From LMUY01 sp964235495 (GTDB lineage Bacteria; Pseudomonadota; Alphaproteobacteria; Acetobacterales; Acetobacteraceae): 17,205 bases of DNA. Both the position numbers and the translations under genes were made by a program. The notes beneath the pieces were generated by a model. The model was not told the origin of the DNA. It worked only from the letters and a program-made list of their open reading frames with translations, and did no database searches. Positions 5,791 through 13,303 of the stretch are shown piece by piece. The stretch covers positions 1-17,205 of the forward strand of contig CAXSAX010000051.1 in assembly GCA_964235495.1 (NCBI GenBank), in the 5' to 3' direction. Position 1 is the stretch's first letter. Each line of letters starts with the position of its first letter.

Positions 5791-6900
5791 ATGACATTCA
5801 TCTCGTACGCCCCGAACTGCGAGGACGTGCCGCTGTGGCGCGCGTTGCAGGGCGTCGCCATCGGCCACTACCTGGATTGGGGCGACGAGCCGGCGCATGG
5901 GCCGTCCGCCACCCGCGCCTTCTACGACCGCGGCTGGACGGGGCTGTCCGTGCGCCCGGCAGAGGCGGTCGCAGCCCTGGCGGCGCTGCGCCCCCGGGAC
6001 ACGGTGCTGGCCGCCGCGCCGGACGTGGCCGCGCCGGCCGGGCGGACGCTGCACTTCCTGCGCATCGGCATATCAGGCGCGGAGGCCGTGCTGCGCGCGC
6101 TGGACCTGCGGGCGCTGCGGCCCTGGGTGGTGCTGGTTCCGGCCGGCGAGGCGCGCACCTTCCTGACGGACGCCGGCTACCGCTTCGCCCTGTTCGATGG
6201 GCTCAGCGACTTCCATGCCCTGGCCGGCCAGGGCGCCCTGCTGTCCCGGCTGGCCGCCCCGGCCAACGCCGCCGACGGCTTCCTGCGCGCCGCCGACTGG
6301 CAAGGCGCGTCCCGCCTGGCCGCCCTGGAGGCGGCGCTGGCCGCCGCGGAGGCGCGCGTGGAGGGCAGCAGCCGCCGCATGACGGACGCCATCGCGGCGG
6401 CCGGCCGGGCGCGCGCGGATGTCGGGTTGATGACGGAGGAGTCGGCCTGGCTGCGCGGGCTGATCGACGAGGCGAAGCAAGCCGAAGGCCAGGGCCGGGC
6501 CGACAACGCCTGGCTGCGCGGGGTGGCCGCCGACGCGACGGAGCAGGAGACCAAGATCCGGGCGGAAGCGGTTTGGCTGCGCGGCCAGCTGGACGCGGCG
6601 CGCGCCGCAGCCTCGGACGGGTCGGCCCAGCTGCTGGCCCGCGTGGAGGAGGTCGCCTGGCTGCGGAGCTGCGTGGCCGACGCCGAGGCGCGCGTGGCGG
6701 CCGAGCAGCGCGGCCGCCACGCCGCGGAGCTGGCCGCCGCGGAGGCGCACGCCGCCACAGCCGCGGCGCACGCCGCCACAGCCGCGGCGCAGGCCGCCAC
6801 CGCGGCGGCGGAGCATCGCACGGCGCTCATGCAGATGAGCCGGTCCTGGCGCCTCACCGCCCCGTTGCGCCGCCTCCGCAGCCCCGCCCCGCCCCGATGA
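5791..6900 (+). CDS. Degenerate FkbM-like domain fused to a coiled coil
   Basis: 369-residue protein in two parts. Residues 1-168 resemble the FkbM proteins that begin 'FISYAQNFEDVMLWRAL': here TFISYAPNCEDVPLWRAL, AFYDRGWTGLSVRP, LHFLRIGISGAEAVLRALDL and GYRFALFDGL occur in family order. The catalytic signatures are altered: the usual DVGA is DWGD, the EP is RP, and KIDVEGAE is RIGISGAE. The spacing between them is also much shorter than usual, so methyl transfer is unlikely. Residues 175-345 are predicted coiled coil with Trp-Leu-Arg repeats at Trp220, Trp241, Trp262 and Trp290, spaced 21, 21 and 28, plus three 7-residue AATAAA units at 320-340. The end, SRSWRLTAPLRRL, is a motif often seen at the edge of glycosyltransferase domains. 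The ATG at 5791 matches the family start. The stop overlaps the next start as ATGA, so translation is coupled. Confidence 0.8.
   Translation: MTFISYAPNCEDVPLWRALQGVAIGHYLDWGDEPAHGPSATRAFYDRGWTGLSVRPAEAVAALAALRPRDTVLAAAPDVAAPAGRTLHFLRIGISGAEAVLRALDLRALRPWVVLVPAGEARTFLTDAGYRFALFDGLSDFHALAGQGALLSRLAAPANAADGFLRAADWQGASRLAALEAALAAAEARVEGSSRRMTDAIAAAGRARADVGLMTEESAWLRGLIDEAKQAEGQGRADNAWLRGVAADATEQETKIRAEAVWLRGQLDAARAAASDGSAQLLARVEEVAWLRSCVADAEARVAAEQRGRHAAELAAAEAHAATAAAHAATAAAQAATAAAEHRTALMQMSRSWRLTAPLRRLRSPAPPR
6748..6810 (+). repeat. 21-bp tandem repeat, three copies, inside the coiled-coil gene
   Basis: Three consecutive 21-base units (6748-6768, 6769-6789, 6790-6810) encode HAATAAA, HAATAAA and QAATAAA. 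The first two units are identical at the DNA level; the third has diverged. The unit is exactly one heptad, so copy changes keep the coiled-coil phase. Confidence 0.85.
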
Positions 6901-9900
6901 CCACGGCCCTGGTCACGGCGGTGCACCAGTTCCACGCCGGCACCGCGCCGGGCGACGCGATCACCCGCTCCATGCTGCTGATCCGGTCGCTGCTGCGCGC
7001 CGCCGGGTTCCGCAGCGACATCTACGCCGAGACGGTCGGCGCGGGCCTGCAAGCCGACGTGCTGCCGATGGACGCGCTGCCCACGCACGCCGAGTACGTG
7101 CTGCTCGCGCATCACTCCATGGGCTTCCCCGGCTTCGCCCAGGTGCTGGCGCTGCCGGCGCCCAAGGTGCTGATGTATCACAACATCACCCCGCCCGCCC
7201 TGCTCGCCGCGGTGCCGCGCATCCAGCGCCTGGCCGAGCAGGGCCGCATCCAATTGGCCGCGCTGCGGGACCACGTGGCCGTGGCGCTGGCGGACAGCGA
7301 CTACAACGCCGCCGAGCTGCACCGGCTGTGCTTCCCCGCCGTGCGCACCTGCCCGCTGCTGTTCGACATCGACACGATGGCCGCCGCCGCGGCGGGGCTG
7401 CGGCCCGGCGACGGCGTGTTCACCGTGCTGTTCGTCGGCCGGGTCACGCCGTCCAAGGCACAGGACGAGCTGATCGACGCCTTTGCCGCCTTCCGCGCCC
7501 GCTTCGGCCGCCCCTGCCGCCTGGCCCTGGTCGGCGCGCTGGACCCGGACGAGCACGCCTACCTCGACGACCTAGAGGCGCGCATCGCCCGGGCGGGCCT
7601 GGGCGGCTGCGTCCACCTCACCGGCCTGGTGTCGGACGCCGAGCTGCATGACTGGTATCGCCAGGCGGACCTCTACGTCTCGCTCAGCCGCCACGAAGGC
7701 TTCGCGGTGCCGCTGGTGGAGGCCATGGCCCACGCCGTCCCCATCGTCGCCTGGCCCACCGGCGCCGTGCCGTACACGCTCGGGGACGCCGGCATCCTGC
7801 TCGCCTCGCGGGACCCGGCGGCCGTGGCGGACGCCATGCTGGCCGCCAGCCTCTCGCCCCCAAATGCGGCCGACCTCGACCGGTTCGCCCTGCGCCACCA
7901 CCTCCCCGTGCTGCTGCAAGCGCTGGCCGCGGCCGGCGCGCTCGCCCCCGCCAGCCCCGCCACCCGCGCCGCCCTGGCGGCCGCCCTGCGCGTCGCCGTC
8001 AGCGGCCACGTCGCCAAGACCTACAGCCTGGCCGCCATCAACCGCGGCCTCGCCCGCACCCTGGAGCACGCGCGGCCCGGCGCCGTCCGCATCCTGCCGG
8101 TGGAGGGCGCGCCCACCGCCGAGCTGGCCGAGGTGCCGGAGGCCGACCGCGCCTTCGTGGCCAGCCTCGCCGCCCGCCCGCCGCCGGACACCGGGCCGGA
8201 GCTGGTGCTGAGCGGGCACTACCCGGTGCACCGCCCCGAGCAGCGCGGCGACCTGTTGGCCGCCCTGTTCTTCTGGGAGGAGTCGCTGGTCCCCGCCGCC
8301 ACCGTCGCGGCGCTGAACGAGGGGTTCGACGCCGTGGTCGCCCCTTCCCGCTTCGTGGCGCGCGCCCTGGTCGATTCCGGCGTGTCGGTCCCCGTGCTCA
8401 ACCTCGGCGCCGCTCCCGACCTGTCGGCCTTTTTATCCTTGCCGCTGCGGGCGCGCAGCGAGGCGCTGCCCCCGTCGCAGCGCAGCGGCCCGTTCACCTT
8501 CCTGCACGTCTCCTCCGCCTTTCCGCGCAAGGGGGTGGACGTGCTGCTGGCCACCTGGGCGCAGGCCTTCACCGCGGCCGACCCGGTGCGCCTCGTCGTC
8601 AAGGCGTTCCCCAATCCGCACAACGCCGCCGCCGCCCAGATCGACCGGCTGCGCGCCCAGCACCCCGGCGCGGCCCCCGTCGCGCTGGTGGACGCGGACC
8701 TGCCCCCGGCCGAGCTGCTGGCGCTGTACGCCGCGGCCGACGCGGCCGTGCTGCCGACCCGGGGCGAGGGCTTCAACCTGCCCGCCGCAGAGGCCATGGC
8801 GGCGGGGCTGCCGCTGATCGCAACCGGGCATGGCGGCCACCTGGATTTCTGCGCGCCGGACACCGCCCGTCTGCTGGCCCGGCGCTTCGCCCCCTCCGGC
8901 AGCCACCTGGCGACGCCGCATTCGCTCTGGGCCGAGCCGGACCCGGCGGACCTCGTCGCGGCCCTGCGGCAAGCCGCCGCCGGAGCCCTGGCCCCGCTGG
9001 CGGCCCCGGCCCGCCGCGCCATCGCCGCCGCCACCGACCCGGCCCGCTTCGTGGCCCGCCTGGCCGACGCCGCCGCAGCGCTCATCGTCGCCCCGCCCGC
9101 CCCGCCGGCGCGGCTCGCCTGGGTCTCCTCCTGGGACGTGGCGTGCGGCGTCGCGGAGTACTCGCGCGCCCTGCTCGGGGCGCTGCCGCGGCACGGCCTG
9201 GCGCCTGTCATCCTGGCCGACGACCGCACCGCGGCGTCCGACGCCGTGCGCCCCGCTTGGCGCCCCGCTTGGCGCCCCGCTTGGCGCGTGGGCGACGCCG
9301 GCAGCGTGGCCCGCCTGCTGCTCGCCGTGGCACAGGAGGACGCGGACGCCGTAGTGGTGCAGCACCAGCCCGGCCTGCTGCCCTGGCCGGCGCTGGCCCG
9401 GCTGGTCGAGGCGCTCGCCGCGGCGGGCCGGGTCAGCGTCGTCACGCTGCACAACACCCGCCACCTGCTGGACCTCCCGCCGCCGGAGCGGGACGCCGCC
9501 GTGCAGGGCCTGGGCCGCGCCACCCGCCTCCTGGTGCACACCCTGGCCGACCTGGCGCTGCTGGACGGGCTGGGCCTGGCCGCCACCCTGTTCCCGCACC
9601 CGGCGCCCCCACCCGCCACGGGGGCCGCGGCGTCGCTCCGCCCGCTGCCGCCGGAGGCGGCGCCGCTGATCGGCTGCACCGGGTTCTTCCTGCCGGACAA
9701 GGGCATCGGCGCGTTGATCGCGGCGGTGGCCCGGCTGCGCAGCCGCTGGCCGGCGGTGCGGCTGCGCCTGGTCAACGCGGAATACCCCGACCCCAGCTCC
9801 GCCGCCGAGATCGCCGCCTGCCGCCGGCTGGCCAGCGCGGAAGGGCTCGACGTGGAGTGGCACACCAGCTTCCTGCCGCCCGCCGAGCAACGCCGCCTGC

Positions 9901-10274
9901 TGGCGGGCTGCGACCTGGTGGTCCTGCCCTACCAGCGGTCCAAGGAAGGTTCCAGCGCGGCCCTGCGCACGGCGCTCGGCGCCGGCCTCCCCGTCGCGGT
10001 CACCCCCCTGCCGCTGTTCGAGGAGGCGGCCGGCGCGGTCTGCCGCCTGCCAGGCTGCGACCCGGCGGCCATCGAGCTGGGCCTCGCCAGCCTGCTCGGC
10101 AGCCTCGAACGCCGGGCGGCGCTGGCCGCGGCGGCCCGCGTCTGGCTGGCCGAGCGCGCCTTGCCGGACGTGGCGCGCCGGCTGCACGGGATGCTGCTCG
10201 GCCTGGCGTCGCAGCGCCGCTTCGGCATCCCGCCGGACGGTTCACCCTGGCCGGGAGGCGCGCCGGCTCGGTAA
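6897..10274 (+). CDS. Three-domain GT4-type glycosyltransferase
   Basis: 1,125-residue protein with three consecutive GT-B-type glycosyltransferase modules. Domain 1 (about 1-345) has FVGRVTPSKAQDELIDAF and the EX7E motif with Glu267 and Glu275. Domain 2 (about 374-730) opens KTYSLAAINRGL, has APSRFVARALVDSGV and FPRKGVDVLLATW, with EX7E at Glu624 and Glu632. Domain 3 (about 739-1100) opens LAWVSSWDVACGVAEYSRALL, has FFLPDKGIGALI, and carries Glu1017 but a Thr at 1025 in place of the second Glu. It probably adds successive sugars to a surface polysaccharide or protein from the cytoplasmic side; donors and acceptor cannot be read. The start ATG overlaps the previous stop (ATGA). The frame is open far upstream, but that part is antisense to the FkbM gene and overlaps the coiled-coil gene, so it is not coding. 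Related multi-domain GT4 proteins are common in Rhodospirillales and Bradyrhizobium. Confidence 0.9.
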   Translation: MTTALVTAVHQFHAGTAPGDAITRSMLLIRSLLRAAGFRSDIYAETVGAGLQADVLPMDALPTHAEYVLLAHHSMGFPGFAQVLALPAPKVLMYHNITPPALLAAVPRIQRLAEQGRIQLAALRDHVAVALADSDYNAAELHRLCFPAVRTCPLLFDIDTMAAAAAGLRPGDGVFTVLFVGRVTPSKAQDELIDAFAAFRARFGRPCRLALVGALDPDEHAYLDDLEARIARAGLGGCVHLTGLVSDAELHDWYRQADLYVSLSRHEGFAVPLVEAMAHAVPIVAWPTGAVPYTLGDAGILLASRDPAAVADAMLAASLSPPNAADLDRFALRHHLPVLLQALAAAGALAPASPATRAALAAALRVAVSGHVAKTYSLAAINRGLARTLEHARPGAVRILPVEGAPTAELAEVPEADRAFVASLAARPPPDTGPELVLSGHYPVHRPEQRGDLLAALFFWEESLVPAATVAALNEGFDAVVAPSRFVARALVDSGVSVPVLNLGAAPDLSAFLSLPLRARSEALPPSQRSGPFTFLHVSSAFPRKGVDVLLATWAQAFTAADPVRLVVKAFPNPHNAAAAQIDRLRAQHPGAAPVALVDADLPPAELLALYAAADAAVLPTRGEGFNLPAAEAMAAGLPLIATGHGGHLDFCAPDTARLLARRFAPSGSHLATPHSLWAEPDPADLVAALRQAAAGALAPLAAPARRAIAAATDPARFVARLADAAAALIVAPPAPPARLAWVSSWDVACGVAEYSRALLGALPRHGLAPVILADDRTAASDAVRPAWRPAWRPAWRVGDAGSVARLLLAVAQEDADAVVVQHQPGLLPWPALARLVEALAAAGRVSVVTLHNTRHLLDLPPPERDAAVQGLGRATRLLVHTLADLALLDGLGLAATLFPHPAPPPATGAAASLRPLPPEAAPLIGCTGFFLPDKGIGALIAAVARLRSRWPAVRLRLVNAEYPDPSSAAEIAACRRLASAEGLDVEWHTSFLPPAEQRRLLAGCDLVVLPYQRSKEGSSAALRTALGAGLPVAVTPLPLFEEAAGAVCRLPGCDPAAIELGLASLLGSLERRAALAAAARVWLAERALPDVARRLHGMLLGLASQRRFGIPPDGSPWPGGAPAR
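9249..9284 (+). repeat. 12-bp tandem repeat, three perfect copies, in the glycosyltransferase gene
   Basis: The unit CGCCCCGCTTGG is repeated three times without a mismatch and encodes RPAW three times, ending RPAWR. It falls in the N-terminal half of the third domain, after AVRPAW. Being a multiple of three, slippage here changes length without breaking the frame. Confidence 0.9.
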
Positions 10275-10395
10275 CGCGGGCGGAATAACGCGCCGATGAC
10301 GCAACGAGGCTGGCCGCACCGCTGTTTCATTGGACGGCGGCGCGTCCTCACGCTTTTATGCTGCCGTCCGCCTTTCGCAACAGGATCGCCGCCAT

Positions 10396-10412
10396 GGCAT
10401 TGTCACAATGCC
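10396..10412. promoter_or_regulatory. Perfect palindrome upstream of the GMC oxidoreductase
   Basis: GGCATTG-tca-CAATGCC is a perfect 7-bp inverted repeat with a three-base centre, 83 bases before the likely GTG start. It lies in the 220-base gap after the glycosyltransferase gene and contains a TTGTCA that could be a -35 box, though no -10 at normal spacing is visible. It is a candidate operator for the oxidoreductase gene. Confidence 0.4.
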
Positions 10413-10494
10413 GATCATATTCTGAGACGCGTCTTCCCGCGCCGTGCCGGCGGACGGCGATCGGCGCATCGGGTGTGGCATACATGGCGATATC

Positions 10495-12126
10495 GTGCAG
10501 ATAACCGACCTGCGGAGCCTGCCCCCCGGCGCCTCCCTGGCGTGCGACGTGTGCATCATCGGCAGCGGCCCGGCAGGCTCCGCCCTGCTCAGCGAATTGG
10601 CCGGCAACGGCCTCAGCGTCATCCTGCTGGAAAGTGGCGGCCTGGTGCGCGACGAGCGGTCCGAGCGGCTGAACGAGGTCGAGAGCATCGGCGTCGAGCG
10701 GTCCGCCGACCAGACATTGATGCGGGCCCGGGTGCTGGGCGGCACCTCGGACATCTGGACCGGCCGCTGCGCCCCGTTCGACCCGATCGACTACCAGGCG
10801 CGCTCCTGGGTGCCGCATTCCGGCTGGCCGTTCGGCCCCGAGGAGCTGGCCCCGCACTTCGACCGCGCGCTGCGCCACCTCGGCCTCGGCCCCCGGGTGG
10901 ACTACACCGGGGAGGGCTTCTGGCAGATTGCCCGGCGCGCCCCGCCGCAGACGCAGCTGGCCAACGAGAGCCTGCAGCCGTTCTTCTGGCAGTACAGCCG
11001 CGACGTGCGCCGCCGCTACGACGCCATGCGCTTCGGGCCGCAGCTGCAGTCCTTGCAACCCGGCGGCGCGCAAATCCTCACCAACGCCACCGTGCTGCAC
11101 GTCAACACCAACTGGGCGGCCTCCCGGGTCGAGTCGCTGGAGGTGGCCTGCCCTGATGGCGGACGCTGGACCGTCACGGCGCCCCGGGTCGTGCTGTGCG
11201 CCGGCGGGATCGAGAACGCGCGGCTGCTGCTGGCGTCCAACCGGACGCAGGCCGCCGGGCTGGGCAACGGCCGCGACCTGGTCGGCCGCTTCCTGATGGA
11301 CCATCCGCGCGGCTCCGCCGCCTCCTTCAAGCTGAAGGACTACGCCAAGCTGCGGCGCTACTTCGCCATCCACAACGTCCGCACCGAACGGGGCAGCCAC
11401 GTCTTCTACCAGGGCGTCAGCCTGAGCCCGGCGGCTCAGCAGCGCGAGGGCCTGCTGAACTGCGCCGCCTGGCTCACCGAGATCATCACGCCGGACGACC
11501 CGTGGAGCGCGCTCAAGCGGGTGCTGCAGGGCCGCTCGGTCAGCCGCAAGGACGCCGCGGCGCTGCTCGGCAACATGGGCCTGCTCGCCCGTGGCATGCA
11601 CCGCCACCTGCTGGTGGGCCACGGCCTGCCCCGCAAGGTGCTGGATTTGCGGCTGAGCTGCGCCGTGGAGCAGCGGCCGGACCCGGCGAGCCGCATCACC
11701 CTGGCGGACCGGGTGGACCGCTTCGGCATGCCGCTGTCCCGCATCGACTGGCGCATCGACGGCCAGGAGCAGCAGACGGTGCGCCGCACCGCCGAGCTGG
11801 TCGGCGAGGGCCTGCAGCGGCTCGGCCTGGACGGCCTGGCGCTGGACGATTGGGTGCGCGACGGCGCGGGCTTCCCGCCCACCTTCGCCGACGCCGCGCA
11901 CCCGACCGGCACGACCCGCATGGCGGACGAGGCGCGCCAGGGCGTGGTGGACCGGCAGGGCCAGGTGCACGGCGTGCAGGGGCTGTACGTCGCAGGCAGC
12001 TCGACCTTCCCCACCTCGGGGCACGCCAACCCAACCCTGATGATCGTGGCGCTCGCCATCCGCATGGCGGACCACCTCAAGCAGCTTCACGCCCAACCCG
12101 CCGCGGCCGTCGTTCTTCACACGTAA
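10495..12126 (+). CDS. GMC-family FAD-dependent oxidoreductase
   Basis: 543-residue flavoprotein of the glucose-methanol-choline oxidoreductase family, which oxidises alcohols or sugars. The N-terminal Rossmann fold is CDVCIIGSGPAGSALL (GxGxxG at 23-28) with the FAD-ribose Glu46 in LLESGG. LGGTSDIWTGRC and GWPF follow, then LCAGGIENARLLL, and the C-terminal GMC region has HPTGTTRMA (His469 on) and SGHANPTLMIVALAIRMADHL, with His510 and Asn512 as the likely catalytic pair. The frame is open from a GTG at 10444, but the GTG at 10495 begins MQITDLRSLP, which fits related proteins better; neither has a good Shine-Dalgarno. There is no signal peptide. The ferritin-like gene follows 160 bases later on the same strand, which suggests a functional pair. 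The substrate is unknown. Confidence 0.9.
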   Translation: MQITDLRSLPPGASLACDVCIIGSGPAGSALLSELAGNGLSVILLESGGLVRDERSERLNEVESIGVERSADQTLMRARVLGGTSDIWTGRCAPFDPIDYQARSWVPHSGWPFGPEELAPHFDRALRHLGLGPRVDYTGEGFWQIARRAPPQTQLANESLQPFFWQYSRDVRRRYDAMRFGPQLQSLQPGGAQILTNATVLHVNTNWAASRVESLEVACPDGGRWTVTAPRVVLCAGGIENARLLLASNRTQAAGLGNGRDLVGRFLMDHPRGSAASFKLKDYAKLRRYFAIHNVRTERGSHVFYQGVSLSPAAQQREGLLNCAAWLTEIITPDDPWSALKRVLQGRSVSRKDAAALLGNMGLLARGMHRHLLVGHGLPRKVLDLRLSCAVEQRPDPASRITLADRVDRFGMPLSRIDWRIDGQEQQTVRRTAELVGEGLQRLGLDGLALDDWVRDGAGFPPTFADAAHPTGTTRMADEARQGVVDRQGQVHGVQGLYVAGSSTFPTSGHANPTLMIVALAIRMADHLKQLHAQPAAAVVLHT

Positions 12127-12286
12127 ATAACGACTTCGTCAGCAACCCCTGTGCGATTGTCGCCGTTGACCTGCATCCGGCTTGCCGGGCCAGCGGTTAA
12201 GGGATCGCGGCGGCGCAGGTCGCTGGGAGTGGGTTGCCCAATTAAAAGGCAGTCCTGGAACGCCACACTGTCACAGAGGTATCTCG

Positions 12287-13300
12287 ATGATTGATAGCAA
12301 CCAGTTGACGAACGCGGCCTTTGCCGCGCTTGAGCGGCGGGCGATGTTCAAGAAGGCCGGCACCGGCGTTGCGGGCGCCGTCGTCGCCAGCATGCTGGCC
12401 GGCACCAGCCTGTCCTCCCCGGCCGCTGCCGCCACGACGCCGACGGCGCCCACCGGCGCCCCGACGCAGACCGACGTGAACATCCTCAACTTCGCGCTGA
12501 ACCTCGAGTACCTCGAGGCGCAGTATTACCTCAATGCACTGACCGGCACCGGCCTGTCCGCCAACGACATGGCGGGCGGCGCAGCCGTCAACGGCGTGTA
12601 CCAGACGCCCGGCGCCACCCCCGTCGCCGCCGGCACCACCGCCGTGCCATTCCAAACGCCGATCATCCAGCAGTTCGCGCAGACCATCGCGGCCGATGAG
12701 CAGGCCCATGTGCGCTTCATCAAGAGCGCCCTGACCGCCAACGGCGCAAATCCGGTTGCCGCCCCGGTGCTGGACGTGTCGGCCGCCGGCGCGTTCACCA
12801 CGCTGGCCACGGCCGCCAGCCTCATCAGCGCCGGGCAGACGTTCAATCCGTACGCCGATGAGGTCAACTTCCTGCTCGGCGCCTTCATCTTCGAGGACGT
12901 GGGCGTCACCGCCTATGGCGGAGCCGCCGCGCTGATCTCCCAGCCGAGCGCGCTCGTGCAGTACGCGGCCTCCATCCTGGCGGTCGAGGCCTACCACGCC
13001 GCCACCGTCCGCACCCTGCTCGCCATCCTGGGCGGCGGCACGGCGACGGACGCGATCGCCAACCTGCGCTCCGAGCTGTCCAGCGGAGCGTCGCCTGGCA
13101 CGACCGACGGCGACGATTACGGCACGCTTGACACGACGGCCAACGTCGTGGTGCTCGCGCCGCTCGACCCCAACGCGCTGACCTTCCGCCGCTCGGTGCG
13201 GCAGGTGCTGAACATCGTCTATGGCGCACCGAACGCCACACAGGGCCTGTTCTTCCCGGCCGGCCTGAACCAGCAGTCCGGCCAGACCGGCTTCGCGTAA
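12287..13300 (+). CDS. Exported ferritin-like (Ferritin_2-type) protein
   Basis: 337-residue protein with an N-terminal export signal: ERRAMFKKAG then a hydrophobic stretch ending near ASMLAGTSLSSPAAAA (about residues 16-50). The twin arginine and following FKK suggest Tat export, though the motif is off consensus by one position. The mature part has four helices with ligands in a di-iron-like order: Glu74/Glu77 in LNLEYLEAQYY, Glu138-x-x-His141 in ADEQAHVRF, Glu203 in FIFEDVG and Glu234-x-x-His237 in AVEAYHAATV. This is the pattern of the ferritin-like domain proteins related to plant desiccation protein PCC13-62. The ATG at 12287 has AGAGGT six bases upstream, a strong ribosome site. No enzymatic role is established for such proteins; periplasmic metal or redox chemistry with the GMC enzyme is inference. 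Confidence 0.87.
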   Translation: MIDSNQLTNAAFAALERRAMFKKAGTGVAGAVVASMLAGTSLSSPAAAATTPTAPTGAPTQTDVNILNFALNLEYLEAQYYLNALTGTGLSANDMAGGAAVNGVYQTPGATPVAAGTTAVPFQTPIIQQFAQTIAADEQAHVRFIKSALTANGANPVAAPVLDVSAAGAFTTLATAASLISAGQTFNPYADEVNFLLGAFIFEDVGVTAYGGAAALISQPSALVQYAASILAVEAYHAATVRTLLAILGGGTATDAIANLRSELSSGASPGTTDGDDYGTLDTTANVVVLAPLDPNALTFRRSVRQVLNIVYGAPNATQGLFFPAGLNQQSGQTGFA

Positions 13301-13303
13301 CGG

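Noticed and set aside
4989..6896. Long open frame extending upstream of the glycosyltransferase start
   Set aside because: It runs antisense to the FkbM gene and overlaps the coiled-coil gene in another frame; its translation is Arg/Gly/Ala-rich and has no family motifs until the ATG at 6897.
6177..10187. Long minus-strand open frames opposite the glycosyltransferase operon (for example 8219-9865 and 8433-10187)
   Set aside because: Typical antisense shadows in GC-rich coding DNA: biased Arg/Ala/Gly composition, no motifs, and the plus strand has clear domains throughout.
10395..10411. TGGC...ATGC resembling a sigma-54 promoter
   Set aside because: The GG-to-GC spacing is 12 bases instead of 10 and the match is explained by the palindrome.
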